Assembly (NCBI RefSeq): GCF_024171955.1
Contig: NZ_JAMTCS010000011.1
Span: 202,761 to 266,760, forward strand
Direction of reading: 5' to 3'
DNA: 64,000 bases
From: Promicromonospora thailandica
GTDB taxonomy: Bacteria; Actinomycetota; Actinomycetes; Actinomycetales; Cellulomonadaceae
The position numbers were made by a program, and so were the translations under genes. Below are positions 27,691 to 36,977 of the stretch, piece by piece (position 1 is the first letter of the stretch; each line of letters begins with the position of its first letter). The notes beneath the pieces are model-generated. The model was not told the origin of the DNA, did no database searches, and saw only the letters and a list, made by a program, of their open reading frames with translations.

Positions 27691-28968
27691 GTGACCACGC
27701 CTCCCGAGCCCGCGCGCACGCCCCTGACGGTCAGCGGCGCGCACGGCGACGCGCCCCGCGAGCCGGACGGGGCCTACCTCGACCACGCCGCGACCACGCC
27801 CATGTCCGCCGCGGCGCTCGCGGCGTTCGTGGCCGAGGCGCAACGCACGGGCAACGCGTCGTCGCTGCACTCGGCGGGCCGCACGTCGCGCCGTGCCGTC
27901 GAGGAGGCACGAGAGACGCTCGCCCACGCGCTGGGCGCCCGGCCGAGCGAGGTCATCTTCACCTCGGGCGGCACCGAGGCGGACAACCTCGCGATCAAGG
28001 GCATCTTCTGGGGCCGTCGGGCCCAGGACACGCGCCGCAGCCGGGTGCTCGTCTCCGCCGTCGAGCACCATGCCGTGCTCGACCCCGCGTTCTGGCTGGC
28101 GGGCCACGCGGGCGCCGAGATCGTGCTCCTGCCGGTGGACGGCGACGGCGTGCTCGACCTCGACGCGCTGCGCGCCGAGCTCGCCGCGCACGGCGACGAG
28201 ACGGCGCTGATCAGCGTCATGTGGGCCAACAACGAGGTCGGCAGCATCCAGCCGGTCCGCGAGGTGGTCCGCGCCGCGCGGCCCTACGGCATCCCCGTGC
28301 ACACCGACGCCGTGCAGGCCGTAGGTCAGACGGCGGTGGACTTCAGCGACTCCGGCGTCGACGCGATGACCGTGAGCGCGCACAAGCTCGGCGGGCCCGT
28401 CGGCGTCGGCGCGCTGCTCGCCAAGCGGGACCTGGCGCTCGACGCCGTGCTGCACGGCGGCGGTCAGGAGCGCGGGGTGCGCTCCGGCACGCTCGACACC
28501 GCGTCGATCGCGGCGTTCGGCGTGGCCGCCCGGCACGCCGTCGACTGCCAGCCGCAGCGCGCCGCCCGCCTGACCGCCCTGCGCGACGACCTCGTGGTCC
28601 GCGTGCGCGAGGTCGACCCCGAGGCGGTGCTGCGCGGCGCGGACCCGGCGTCCGGCCGGCGCCTGCCCGGCAACGCGCACTTCACGTTCCCCGGCGCGGA
28701 GGGCGACTCGCTGCTCTACCTGCTGGACTCGGCGGGCGTGCAGGCCTCGACCGGGTCCGCGTGCCAGGCGGGTGTACCGCAGCCGTCCCACGTGCTGCTC
28801 GCGATGGGCGTGCCCGAGGCCGAGGCCCGGGGCGCCCTGCGCTTCACGCTCGGGGCGACCTCCACCGAGGCCGACGTCGACCGCCTCGTCGCGGCCCTGC
28901 CGCAGGTGGTCGCCCGGGCCCGGGCCGCCGGCCTGGTGTCGGGCCGCGCCCTGGGCGGTGCGTCGTGA
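27691..28968 (+). CDS. iscS: Cysteine desulfurase (IscS/NifS type)
   Basis: 425 residues; a PLP enzyme that takes sulfur from cysteine as a persulfide. Family motifs: [12 protein letters not shown] at the N-terminus, [45 protein letters not shown] with the PLP-stacking His, and [10 protein letters not shown] with the PLP Asp. The Schiff-base Lys is in [10 protein letters not shown] (about residue 232) and the persulfide Cys in STGSACQAG (about 358). GTG 27691 is chosen from the nearby -10 box; ATG 27685 is the alternative. The stop overlaps the mnmA start (GTGA), so sulfur donor and tRNA thiolase are made together, as in mycobacteria (iscS-trmU). Confidence 0.93.
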   Translation: MTTPPEPARTPLTVSGAHGDAPREPDGAYLDHAATTPMSAAALAAFVAEAQRTGNASSLHSAGRTSRRAVEEARETLAHALGARPSEVIFTSGGTEADNLAIKGIFWGRRAQDTRRSRVLVSAVEHHAVLDPAFWLAGHAGAEIVLLPVDGDGVLDLDALRAELAAHGDETALISVMWANNEVGSIQPVREVVRAARPYGIPVHTDAVQAVGQTAVDFSDSGVDAMTVSAHKLGGPVGVGALLAKRDLALDAVLHGGGQERGVRSGTLDTASIAAFGVAARHAVDCQPQRAARLTALRDDLVVRVREVDPEAVLRGADPASGRRLPGNAHFTFPGAEGDSLLYLLDSAGVQASTGSACQAGVPQPSHVLLAMGVPEAEARGALRFTLGATSTEADVDRLVAALPQVVARARAAGLVSGRALGGAS

Positions 28969-30146
28969 GGGTGCTGGCCGCCATGTCGGGCGGCGTGGAC
29001 TCAGCGGTGGCCGCCGCGCTCGCCGTCGAGGCGGGGCACGACGTCGTGGGCGTGCACATGGCGCTCTCGCGCAACCGCGACCAGTTCCGCACGGGCTCGC
29101 GCGGCTGCTGCTCCATCGAGGACGCGGGCGACGCGCGCCGTGCCGCCGACGTGCTCGGCATCCCGTACTACGTGTGGGACCTGTCCGAGCGGTTCGAGGA
29201 CACGGTGGTCGCGGACTTCCTGTCCGAGTACGAGGCCGGCCGCACGCCCAACCCGTGCGTGCGCTGCAACGAGCACATCAAGTTCGAGGCCCTGCTCGAC
29301 AAGGCGACGGCCCTCGGGTTCGACGCCGTCGCGACGGGCCACTACGCGCAGGTCGTCACGCGCGAGGTCGCGTCGGCCGACGGCGGCGTGCGGACCCTGC
29401 GCGAGCTGCACCGTTCGCCCAACGACGCCAAGGACCAGTCGTACGTGCTGGCCGTCGCCGGGCCGGAGCGGCTCGCCCGCGCCATGTTCCCGCTCGGCGG
29501 GTTCGCCTCGAAGGATGAGGTGCGCGCCGAGGCGGCGCGCCGCGGGCTGTCCGTCTCGGCGAAGCCGGACTCCTACGACATCTGCTTCGTGGCCGACGGC
29601 GACACCCGCGGGTTCCTGCGCGAGCGCCTCGGCTCCCGCCCGGGCTCCGTGGTGGACACCGACGGCGCGGTGGTGGGCGAGCACGACGGCGCCTACGCGT
29701 TCACTGTCGGCCAGCGCCGGGGGCTCGCGCTGGGCCGACCCGCCGCCGACGGCAGGGCCCGGTACGTGGTGGACGTCCAGCCCGCGACGAACACCGTCGT
29801 CGTCGGCCCGGCCGAGCTGCTGAGCGTGGACCGGATCGCGGGGGAGAAGGCCCTGTGGTTCGACGGCGTGCTGCCGGGGGCCGACGGCGCGGACGGCGCC
29901 GTCGAGCCGGACGGCGACGGCTGGTTCGACGCCGAGGTGCAGGTCCGGGCGCACGGCGCGGCGGTGCCGGCGCGGGTGCGGGCGGTGGCCGGCGCGGACG
30001 TGGCCGGCGCGGACGCTTCCGGCATGGAGGTCGCGCTGACAGGTTCCCCGCTGCGCGGCGTCGCGGCCGGGCAGTCCCTGGTGGTGTACCGCGGTACCCG
30101 GGTGCTGGGCCAGGCGACGGTCTCCGCCTCCTGGCGGGCCCGCTAG
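28965..30146 (+). CDS. mnmA: tRNA-specific 2-thiouridylase
   Basis: 393 residues; makes 2-thiouridine at wobble position 34 of tRNAs for Lys, Glu and Gln. It has the PP-loop [14 protein letters not shown] (ATP pyrophosphatase). The first catalytic Cys lies in [14 protein letters not shown] (about residue 98) and the second in [11 protein letters not shown] (about 207). [15 protein letters not shown] and a C-terminal beta-barrel follow. The C-terminal barrel is extended by an Ala/Gly/Asp-rich insertion ([13 protein letters not shown]). GTG 28965 overlaps the iscS stop by 4 nt, so it depends on iscS translation. Sulfur most likely comes from the IscS encoded beside it. Confidence 0.94.
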   Translation: MRVLAAMSGGVDSAVAAALAVEAGHDVVGVHMALSRNRDQFRTGSRGCCSIEDAGDARRAADVLGIPYYVWDLSERFEDTVVADFLSEYEAGRTPNPCVRCNEHIKFEALLDKATALGFDAVATGHYAQVVTREVASADGGVRTLRELHRSPNDAKDQSYVLAVAGPERLARAMFPLGGFASKDEVRAEAARRGLSVSAKPDSYDICFVADGDTRGFLRERLGSRPGSVVDTDGAVVGEHDGAYAFTVGQRRGLALGRPAADGRARYVVDVQPATNTVVVGPAELLSVDRIAGEKALWFDGVLPGADGADGAVEPDGDGWFDAEVQVRAHGAAVPARVRAVAGADVAGADASGMEVALTGSPLRGVAAGQSLVVYRGTRVLGQATVSASWRAR

Positions 30147-30174
30147 GCGCGCGCTGGCCCCGCTGGTTCGGTCC

Positions 30175-30260
30175 TATGATCGAGCCCCCTTGTCGACCTC
30201 GGTCAGATGCACTGAGATCGGTCGTTCGATGGACCGATCTGGGTGCCGGCGACCGATCTC
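30175..30260 (+). promoter_or_regulatory. Promoter and structured leader of the MetE-like gene
   Basis: A good -10 TATGAT is at 30175-30180; no clear -35 was found. About 25 nt further, GAGATCGGTC (30214-30223) can pair with GACCGATCT at 30232-30240 (9 bp, loop of 8) or with a second copy GACCGATCTC at 30251-30260 (10 bp). The two stems exclude each other. The leader is about 145 nt long. This could be an attenuator, a riboswitch-like switch or overlapping operators for a regulator. Confidence 0.5.
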
Positions 30261-30331
30261 GTGGCCCGATGTGCCGCAAGGGACCGAAACCGAACGTGGC
30301 TGGACGAGGACGCTGGACGAGGAGAGACCAC

Positions 30332-31369
30332 ATGACCGCGGTGAGTGGGCACGGGCCGTGGCCCGGTGGCGAGCGCGACGTGCTGGAGGCGCAGCAGACG
30401 GCGTTCGGTGAGCTCGCGGAGCTGCCGACCGGGATCGACGTCGTGCCCTTCCTGACCCAGCTGCCGCAGCGCGGCCCCGGAGCGGACGCGCTGGGCCGGA
30501 CGGCAGCGCTCCTGGCCGAGATGCCGGTCGAGCTGGGCCCGCACGGCTGGAAGCTGACCGACCGCCCCGGCCGGGACGCGAGCCGGGCCGCGGCGTTCTG
30601 GCGGGAGGACCTCGGCGCGCTCGCGATCGCCGCGCACGGCCACAGCGGGCCGCTCGCGGTCGAGGTGCTGGGCCCGTGGACCCTGGCGGCGCAGCTCTGG
30701 TCGGCGCGCGCCGACCGCGTCCTGGCCGACACCGCCGCCCGCGCCGACCTGACCCTCGCCCTGGCGGAGGGCGTGCGCACTCTCGTGTCCGACGTCGTGG
30801 CCCAGGTGCCCGGCGCCGAGGTGACCGTGCAGCTCGCGGAGCCGCTGCTGGGTCAGGTGCACGCGGGCGTGCTGCCCACGTTCTCCGGGTACTCGCGGCT
30901 GCGCGCCGTGGCGGGGCCCGAGATCGTGGGCGGTCTGGAGCCGGTGCTCACGGCGGTGCGGGACGCGGGCGCGCGCTCCGTGGTGCACCTCGGGGGCACC
31001 TGGGTGGGCGTGCCGCCGGTGGTGCTCGCGGGGGCCGACGCGCTGGGGCTCGACCTGGCCGACGTCGGCCCGGGCGGCTGGAACGAGAAGGCCTGGGAGC
31101 TCATCGCGCGGGCTACCGAGCGGGGCACCCGGCTCTGGGCCGGGCTCCCGCCCGCGCAGGTCTCGCAGTGCGCGGGACCTGCGCTGGGCGGGCTCTCCGA
31201 CCTGGTGGCGGTGCCGTGGCGCCGCATCGGCCTGCCCGCTGCGGCGCTGGCCGAGGTCACCCTGCTGGCCGCGCCCCGTGCGGCGCTCGGGTCCACCGAC
31301 GCGCACCGCACGGAGCTGGCGAACCTCGGCCGGGTCGCGGAGTCCCTGGCGGAGAAGGCCGAGGCCTGA
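30332..31369 (+). CDS. MetE-like (B12-independent methionine synthase C-terminal-domain) family protein
   Basis: 345 residues with the half-length UROD/MetE-like TIM barrel: GIDVVPFLTQLPQRGPGADALGRT, VEVLGPWTLAAQLWSAR, EVTVQLAEPLLGQVHAG and SVVHLGGTWVG. It lacks the N-terminal domain of true MetE and the His-x-Cys plus distal Cys zinc set cannot be assigned with confidence, so methionine synthase activity should not be assumed. An equivalent short protein is found beside ligA in mycobacteria (Rv3015c-like). ATG 30332 has GAGGAGAG about 7 nt upstream. It has its own promoter and a long structured leader, and ends in a hairpin shared with the convergent peptidase gene. Confidence 0.75.
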   Translation: MTAVSGHGPWPGGERDVLEAQQTAFGELAELPTGIDVVPFLTQLPQRGPGADALGRTAALLAEMPVELGPHGWKLTDRPGRDASRAAAFWREDLGALAIAAHGHSGPLAVEVLGPWTLAAQLWSARADRVLADTAARADLTLALAEGVRTLVSDVVAQVPGAEVTVQLAEPLLGQVHAGVLPTFSGYSRLRAVAGPEIVGGLEPVLTAVRDAGARSVVHLGGTWVGVPPVVLAGADALGLDLADVGPGGWNEKAWELIARATERGTRLWAGLPPAQVSQCAGPALGGLSDLVAVPWRRIGLPAAALAEVTLLAAPRAALGSTDAHRTELANLGRVAESLAEKAEA

Positions 31370-31384
31370 CCCCGCCGGTCAGGC
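31364..31384. terminator. Bidirectional hairpin between convergent genes
   Basis: A perfect 8-bp stem (31364-31371 with 31377-31384) with loop CCGCC spans the stop codons of both the MetE-like gene and the convergent S9 peptidase gene, which are only 9 nt apart. Confidence 0.6.
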
Positions 31385-33538
31385 GCCCGACAGGCGGTTC
31401 CAGAGGAACGTCCAGTGGGTGGCCGCCATGTACGCCGCCTGGGCGTTGTCCGCCGCGCCGCCGTGACCGCCCTCGATGTTCTCGTAGTACGTCACGTCCT
31501 TGCCCGCGGCCAGCATGAGCGCCGCCATCTTGCGGGCGTGGCCCGGGTGCACGCGGTCGTCCTTGGTCGACGTCGTGAACAGCACCGGCGGGTAGTCGCG
31601 CGCGGCGTCGAACAGGTGGTACGGCGAGAAGCCGCGCATGAACTCCCAGTCGGCCGTGTCCGGGTCGCCGTACTCCGCCATCCAGGACGCGCCGGCGAGC
31701 AGGTGCGAGTACCGCTTCATGTCCAGCAGCGGCACGCCCACGATCACCGCGCCGAACAGCTCCGGATACTGCGTGAGCATGTTGCCTGCCAGGAGGCCGC
31801 CGTTGGAGCGGCCCTCCATGCCGAGCCGCTCCGGCGTCGTCACGCCCGTGGCCACCAGGTCGCGGGCGACCGCCGCGAAGTCCTCGTACGCGCGGTGCCG
31901 GTGCTCCTTGAGCGCCGCCTGGTGCCAGGCCGGCCCGTACTCGCCGCCGCCGCGGATGTTCGCCACGGCGTACACGCCGCCGCGGTCCAGCCACGCGCGC
32001 CCGATCGTGCCCGAGTAGCCGGGCAGGATCGCCTGCTCGAACCCGCCGTAGCCCCACAGCAGGGTGGGCGCGGGACCGGCGTCGCCGGAGACGAGGTCCG
32101 CGCGGCCCACGACGAAGTACGGCACCCGGGTGCCGTCGTCCGACTCCGTGAACCGCTGGCGCACCTCGAGCCCGGCCGTGTCGAAGTAGGCGGGTGCCGA
32201 CTTCAGCACCTCGGGCACCTGCGCCGCGCCCACGGTGGTGCGGCTCAGCGTCGACGGCGTCAGGTATCCCGTGGTGACCACCCAGACGTCGTCCGAGTCC
32301 ACGACGTCGACCGCGCCGACGCCCACCGTGAGCAGCTCGCCGCCCAGCGGCAGGTCGCCGCGCACCCAGGCGGCGCCCGCCGTCGACCCGTCCGTCGGCG
32401 GGGTGAGCACGTGCAGCAGGTTCTTCACGTCGTCCAGCACGTTGAGCACCAGGTGGTGGCGGGTCCAGGTGGTGCCGGCCAGCGACGTCGTCGGCGTGGG
32501 CTCGAAGAGCACGGTGAGGTCGCGTGCGCCCGCCAGGAACGCGTCGAACCCGGTGGCCAGCAGGGACCCGGCCCGGTAGGTCGTGCCGCCGACGGTCCAG
32601 TCGTCGCGCAGCTGCACCAGCATCCACTCGCGGTGCAGGCCGATGTTCGCCGAGTCGGGCACGTCGATCTTCGTGAGGGTCTGCTCGGGCGTGCCGACGC
32701 CGGTGGCGAGGTACGTCTCGCTCGCGTAGAACCGCAGCGCACGGCGCACGAGGTCGCGCTCGAAGCCCGGCGTGTGCGAGCGGGAGGCGCTGACGGCCAT
32801 GTCCTGCTCGGTGCCCTCGTAGACCAGGGTCGCCTCGGCGAGCGGCGTGCCACGCCGCCACAGCCTGACCTGTCGCGGGTAGCCCGACGGCGTCATGGTG
32901 CCCGGGCCGAAGTCGGTGGACGCGTAGACCGTGTCCTGGTCGACCCACGACAGGCCGCCCTTGGCCTGCTCGCGCACGAACCCGCCCTCGGACGCGGGCA
33001 CGAACCGCTTCTCCACCAGGTCGAACTCGCGCGTCACGTCGGAGTCGGAGCCGCCGGGGGAGAGGTCGACCAGGGCGTGGCGCCGGGGCTCGCCCGCCGC
33101 GAGCTGCTCCGGTGTCGGGCGCAGGACGCTCGCGCCGTGCCACACCCAGCTCTCGCCCTCCTGCTCGGCCAGGGCGTCGAGGTCGAGGACGGTCTCCCAC
33201 TCCGGGTCGGCGGTGCGGTAGGAGTCGAGGGTCGTGCGGCGCCACAGGCCGCGGCGGTGCGCGGCGTCCTGCCAGAAGTTGTAGTAGTGGTCGCCGACCT
33301 TCGAGACGTGCGGGATCTTGTCGTCCGAGTCGAGCACCTCGCGCACGGCCCGCTCGGTGTCGGTGAAGGCGGGCCCGCCGAGGACGGCCGCGCTGTGCGC
33401 GTTGCGCTCGCGCACCCAGTCGAGCGCGGCGTCGCCCTCGACGTCCTCGAGCCAGGCGAACGGGTCGTCGGCGGTGGGGTCCAGGGGGGTCTCGGGAAGA
33501 GCGGTCCGGGGGGTGGTCTGGGTGTGCTCGACGCTCAT
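31379..33538 (-). CDS. Prolyl oligopeptidase family serine peptidase (S9)
   Basis: 719 residues, no signal peptide, so cytosolic. The N-terminal segment FAWLEDVEGDAALDWVRERN is typical of S9A prolyl oligopeptidases, followed by a seven-bladed propeller (about 80-430) and the alpha/beta-hydrolase domain. The nucleophile is in GMEGRSNGGLLAGNM (about residue 577). The Asp is in TSTKDDRVHPGHARKM and the His in NIEGGHGGAA. LWGYGGFEQAILPGYSG precedes the catalytic part. It cleaves short Pro-containing peptides. The start ATG 33538 is preceded by TAGGGT ending 7 nt upstream, so a leaderless message is likely; an upstream in-frame ATG at 33607 is less likely. It is the outermost gene of the segment that separates the MetE-like gene from ligA. 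Confidence 0.9.
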   Translation of the reverse strand: MSVEHTQTTPRTALPETPLDPTADDPFAWLEDVEGDAALDWVRERNAHSAAVLGGPAFTDTERAVREVLDSDDKIPHVSKVGDHYYNFWQDAAHRRGLWRRTTLDSYRTADPEWETVLDLDALAEQEGESWVWHGASVLRPTPEQLAAGEPRRHALVDLSPGGSDSDVTREFDLVEKRFVPASEGGFVREQAKGGLSWVDQDTVYASTDFGPGTMTPSGYPRQVRLWRRGTPLAEATLVYEGTEQDMAVSASRSHTPGFERDLVRRALRFYASETYLATGVGTPEQTLTKIDVPDSANIGLHREWMLVQLRDDWTVGGTTYRAGSLLATGFDAFLAGARDLTVLFEPTPTTSLAGTTWTRHHLVLNVLDDVKNLLHVLTPPTDGSTAGAAWVRGDLPLGGELLTVGVGAVDVVDSDDVWVVTTGYLTPSTLSRTTVGAAQVPEVLKSAPAYFDTAGLEVRQRFTESDDGTRVPYFVVGRADLVSGDAGPAPTLLWGYGGFEQAILPGYSGTIGRAWLDRGGVYAVANIRGGGEYGPAWHQAALKEHRHRAYEDFAAVARDLVATGVTTPERLGMEGRSNGGLLAGNMLTQYPELFGAVIVGVPLLDMKRYSHLLAGASWMAEYGDPDTADWEFMRGFSPYHLFDAARDYPPVLFTTSTKDDRVHPGHARKMAALMLAAGKDVTYYENIEGGHGGAADNAQAAYMAATHWTFLWNRLSGA

Positions 33539-33830
33539 GGGCGTCACCCTACGCGGCACCTCCGACGCGGGCGCCGAGGCGGCGGATCCCGCGAGCCGGT
33601 CCGCCATGCTCCCGCATCGCGCACTCCCGGTTTTAACCGTATTGTGGTGTTATCGCGCCATGGGGCGGCCTCATTCCTCAATGGCACATATTTTCGATCC
33701 GCACACCACAGTCGTGGCCTTCCACGCCTGGGACGCTCTGTGGTAGAAACTGCACTCCAAGGGGGTTGTTCGCCCTCTTCAGCCGAGTCTTTCGGACTCT
33801 GACGAGACAACTACTAGGGGGATCGGCTCG
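33539..33830. promoter_or_regulatory. Divergent promoter region, AT-richer than its surroundings
   Basis: The left end holds the -10 box TAGGGT of the minus-strand peptidase (33551 to 33546). The middle (33629-33760) is distinctly AT-richer and includes a perfect 12-bp palindrome CGGTTTTAACCG (33629-33640) directly followed by TATTGT (33641-33646). Near 33785-33799 a small GAGTC/GACTC hairpin with loop TTTCG precedes AGGGGG, the probable ribosome site of the conservon kinase. Several -10-like words exist and the real start for the conservon cannot be chosen by eye. Confidence 0.5.
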
Positions 33831-35513
33831 GTGAGCTCGATGTCTTCTTCTCCTCCGCCCAGCAGGCTGCGGCAGGTCGCACCCTGGGTGTGCGTGGCCG
33901 GTGTGCTCGCCTATGTGCTCGTGGCCCCTGTCCTGTTCACCGCCACCGGAGCCTCGTCGATGTGGCCCGCGTGGCTGGTGGGCGTCGCCGCCGTCGGCCT
34001 CTCCGTCGCCGCCGCGCTGATCGCCGCACGCTCTTCCCGGGACGACATGGCGGCGCACGAGAACCTGGTCCTCTCCTACCGCCGGGCCGAGGAGCGCGCC
34101 GCCGCGGCGTCCGCCGCCCTCGACGCCCTGGCCAAGGAGCAGCTCCCCGCGTTCCTCGACAGCGCGCCGGCCCCGCCGCTGCCGCACCTGCCCGGCGACG
34201 CCGCCGCGCAGGCCCGGCTCGACGAGGCCGCGAGCCTGCTCGCCCGCGTCCAGGAGGAGCGCGTGGCCCGCCGCGACGCCGTCCAGGTCGCGGTCGTCGC
34301 GCTGAGCCGCAAGGTCCAGGCCGCGGCGCACCGCATCCAGGAGGAGGCGGCGCGCATGGTGCAGCGCCACCCCACCGACCCGGACATCCTGCAGACCTCC
34401 ATGCGCGTCGACCACGCGGCGGCCCAGCAGGCCCGCCAGGCGCAGAGCCTCGCGGCCCTGTGCGGCGAGTGGCCGGGCCAGCAGTGGAGCGAGCCGCTCC
34501 CGCTGCCCGACGTCGTCAAGGGCGCCGCCAGCCGCATCACCGCCTTCCACCGTGTCGAGGTGTCGGGCGACCCGGGCGTCGCCGTCTCGGCGCGCATCGT
34601 GGAGCCGCTCATCCACCTGGTGGCCGAGCTGCTCTCCAACGCCACGCAGTCCTCCCCGCCCACCACGCAGGTGCTCGTCGCGCTCCGTCAGGTGCAGCGC
34701 GGCGCCGTCATCGAGATCGACGACTGCGGTGTGGGCCTCGACCTCAAGCAGCTCGAGCAGGCGCGCGACATCGCCTCCGGCAAGCGCGAGATCAGCATCA
34801 CCGAGCTGGGCGAGATCCCGCAGACGGGCCTCGCGGTGGTCGGCACCTACGCACGCCGCCACGGCTTCCGGGTCGACGTCACCGAGTCGGTGTACGGCGG
34901 TCTGCGTGCCATCGTCATGATCCCGGCCGAGCTGACCGAGGCAGTGGTGCCGTCGGGCATGCTCACGCCGGCCGCGACCCTGCCGAGCGCCTCCGTACCC
35001 TCCACCGGGGTCGCGGCGCTCGGTTCCAGCCGCAGCGCAACCGCCGTCGTCGAGGCGCCGCTCGCTCCCGAGCTGCCCACCGCGAAGCCCGCGGACGACG
35101 ACGAGTGGCCCGCCCCCGCGGCACCCGACCCTGCGACCGAGGTCCTGGCCGAGCCGCTCAGTGCGCCCGGCGAGACGGTCGACGACGAGGAGGAGACGCC
35201 CGTGGCCGGTGCCCCGGTGCAGGCCCCTGGCGAGCTGCCCCTGCGTCCCGGGCGGACCCGCCCGCAGGACGACGAGTTCCCCGAGCCGTCTGCGCTTCCG
35301 CAGCGGCGTTCGCGCCGAGGAGAGGCGGACGTGCCCGACGAACGGAACAGCGACCCGGAGCCCCGTACGACCGCTCCGGGTGCCGCTCAGACGGCCGAGG
35401 AGGCCGGCGAGTGGATGGGTGCCTTCTTCAGCTCCAGCGAGGCGCGGTTCGGGGACTCACCTGACAGCAGCGAACCGCCGGCCGGAGCCGGCGGAACTTC
35501 GGAGGACCGATGA
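33831..35513 (+). CDS. Conservon sensor histidine-kinase-like protein (CvnA type)
   Basis: 560 residues. Two N-terminal membrane helices (about 15-36 and 44-68) precede a long coiled-coil region (about 75-200, with EERAAAASAALDALAKEQ). A GHKL ATPase domain follows (about 255-365) with an N-box HLVAELLSNATQSSPP, IDDCGVGLDL and TGLAVVGTYARRHG. The last 180 residues are acidic and Pro-rich, as is usual for Streptomyces CvnA proteins. In conservons this membrane kinase-like protein acts upstream of the roadblock, DUF742 and GTPase partners, somewhat like a receptor-G-protein module. GTG 33831 is preceded by AGGGGG; the stop overlaps the cvnB start by 4 nt. Confidence 0.88.
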   Translation: MSSMSSSPPPSRLRQVAPWVCVAGVLAYVLVAPVLFTATGASSMWPAWLVGVAAVGLSVAAALIAARSSRDDMAAHENLVLSYRRAEERAAAASAALDALAKEQLPAFLDSAPAPPLPHLPGDAAAQARLDEAASLLARVQEERVARRDAVQVAVVALSRKVQAAAHRIQEEAARMVQRHPTDPDILQTSMRVDHAAAQQARQAQSLAALCGEWPGQQWSEPLPLPDVVKGAASRITAFHRVEVSGDPGVAVSARIVEPLIHLVAELLSNATQSSPPTTQVLVALRQVQRGAVIEIDDCGVGLDLKQLEQARDIASGKREISITELGEIPQTGLAVVGTYARRHGFRVDVTESVYGGLRAIVMIPAELTEAVVPSGMLTPAATLPSASVPSTGVAALGSSRSATAVVEAPLAPELPTAKPADDDEWPAPAAPDPATEVLAEPLSAPGETVDDEEETPVAGAPVQAPGELPLRPGRTRPQDDEFPEPSALPQRRSRRGEADVPDERNSDPEPRTTAPGAAQTAEEAGEWMGAFFSSSEARFGDSPDSSEPPAGAGGTSEDR

Positions 35514-35923
35514 CTACGCAGGCCGACGGCATGACGAGCACCGACGGCAACAGCTGGATGCTCGAGCTCATCAGTGGTGTACGAGGGGTCAAGCATGTGG
35601 TCGTGCTCACCTCGGACGGCCTGATGAAGGTCCGCACGGACCAGACCCCGCTCGACGTCGCCGACAAGGTGGCGGCGGCGTGCGCCGGGCTGGCCGCACT
35701 GGGGATCGGAATGAGCCGGGAGTTCGGGAACAGCGACACGATCCGCCAGGTGATGGTGGAGTTCGACGGCGGCTTCTTGTTCGTCCGGGGAGCCGGTGAC
35801 GGCTCCCGCCTCGCGGTGATCACCGAGTCGGTGATCGATCCCGCGCTGATCGCCCAGCAGATGCAGGCCCAGGTGCTCATGATCGGGGAGCGCACGCTGG
35901 GCACGGAGCGGATCACCGGCTGA
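35510..35923 (+). CDS. Roadblock/LC7 domain protein (CvnB type)
   Basis: 137 residues, one roadblock/LC7 domain (about 15-110): NSWMLELISGVRGVKHVVVLTSDGLMKVRTD, then the helix LAALGIGMSREFGNSDTIRQVMVEFDGGFLFVRGAG. Such proteins bind and regulate small GTPases, like MglB for MglA. In conservons CvnB interacts with CvnA and CvnD. ATG 35510 overlaps the kinase stop (ATGA). There is a 108-nt gap before the DUF742 gene, which has its own ribosome site. Confidence 0.92.
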   Translation: MTTQADGMTSTDGNSWMLELISGVRGVKHVVVLTSDGLMKVRTDQTPLDVADKVAAACAGLAALGIGMSREFGNSDTIRQVMVEFDGGFLFVRGAGDGSRLAVITESVIDPALIAQQMQAQVLMIGERTLGTERITG

Positions 35924-36031
35924 TCGGCGACGCAAGCTCCCACGGAAAGCAGTGACCGGGCCGGTCCTGGCCCGGAGGTTCAGGCACCACCAGCTCGACC
36001 AGTACCCGACCGACCGACAGGGGGCGAGGGG

Positions 36032-36385
36032 ATGGACACCGAGGAGTACCGCGACCACCCGGTGCGCTCGTACGTGCTCACCTCGGGGCGGGCGCACCCG
36101 TCGCGCAACACGCTGCGACCGGAGACGCTCGTGCGTGCCGTCGAGAGCCGTCCCGTGCTCTCGACGGCGGGCCGCATGGAGCGCGAGCTCGTGCAGCTCT
36201 GCCGCGGCACGCTCGCGCTCGCCGAGGTGGCGGCGTACCTGCAGCTACCGGTGAGCCTCGTGGCGGTCATGGTCTCTGACCTGGTCGACTCGGGGAACCT
36301 GACGATCCGTTCCAACCATCAAGCGCACGTCCTGCCCGGCAAGGACATCCTGGAGAAGATTCTCGATGGACTCCGCAAGCTCTGA
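36032..36385 (+). CDS. DUF742 protein (CvnC type)
   Basis: 117 residues. The family motif VRSYVLTSGRAHPSRNTLRPETLVRAV is near the N-terminus, and the second half is a winged-helix-like segment with ELVQLCRGTLALAEVAAYLQLPVSLVAVMVSDLVDSGNL, ending in LEKILDGLRKL. DUF742 proteins are always found between roadblock and GTPase genes in actinobacterial conservons; their molecular role is not settled, and the helix-turn-helix-like part suggests nucleic-acid or protein binding. The end overlaps the start of the GTPase gene by 20 nt in another frame. Confidence 0.92.
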   Translation: MDTEEYRDHPVRSYVLTSGRAHPSRNTLRPETLVRAVESRPVLSTAGRMERELVQLCRGTLALAEVAAYLQLPVSLVAVMVSDLVDSGNLTIRSNHQAHVLPGKDILEKILDGLRKL

Positions 36386-36977
36386 CCGCACCGCGTCCGG
36401 ACAGCACCTGGCGCCGACCGTCGCACGGTCGGTCAAGGTGCTCGTCGTGGGTGCGTTCGGGGTGGGCAAGACGACGCTGATCGGCTCCGTCAGCGAGATC
36501 GAGCCGCTGCGCACCGAGGAGCGGATCACGACCGCGAGCGTCGGCATCGACCCGGGGCAGCCGAACAAGGACACGACGACGGTCGCGATGGACTTCGGTC
36601 GCATCACCGTGACCGAGGACATCGCCCTGTACATGTTCGGCACCCCGGGTCAGCGCCGGTTCTGGGACCTCTGGGCCGGCCTGGCGGACGGTGCCGTCGG
36701 CGCCCTCGTCATGATCGACACCCGGCACCTGGAGGACAGCTTCGAGGTGCTGGACCAGCTCGAGCTGCGGACCAAGATCCCGTTCGCGGTGGTCGTCAAC
36801 CAGTTCCCGGACTCGCCCGCCTACCCGCTCGAGCGGGTGCGGGCGGCGCTGGACCTCCTGCCGGAGACGCCCATCGTGGAGTGCGACGCGCGCGACCGGC
36901 AGTCCGCCGTCCTGACGCTCATCACCCTCGTCGAGCACGCCATGACCTTCCCGGTCTTCCAGAAGGTCAACGCGTGA
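36366..36977 (+). CDS. Conservon small GTPase (CvnD type)
   Basis: 203 residues, a Ras-like/MglA-group GTP-binding protein. The P-loop is GAFGVGKTT (about 29-37), followed by a switch region with TTASVGIDPG, G3 as FGTPGQRRFWDLW (Gln after PG, the Ras catalytic position) and VVVNQFPDS as G4-like. NQFP replaces the classical NKxD, which is typical for this family. It is the G-protein of the five-gene signalling module. ATG 36366 lies inside the end of cvnC; its stop overlaps the P450 GTG (GTGA), so translation is coupled throughout. Confidence 0.92.
   Translation: MDSASSDRTASGQHLAPTVARSVKVLVVGAFGVGKTTLIGSVSEIEPLRTEERITTASVGIDPGQPNKDTTTVAMDFGRITVTEDIALYMFGTPGQRRFWDLWAGLADGAVGALVMIDTRHLEDSFEVLDQLELRTKIPFAVVVNQFPDSPAYPLERVRAALDLLPETPIVECDARDRQSAVLTLITLVEHAMTFPVFQKVNA

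Noticed and set aside
30214..30331. SAM or cobalamin riboswitch before the MetE-like gene
   Set aside because: None of the conserved core words of the SAM-I, SAM-IV or cobalamin classes could be found; only simple alternative stems are visible.
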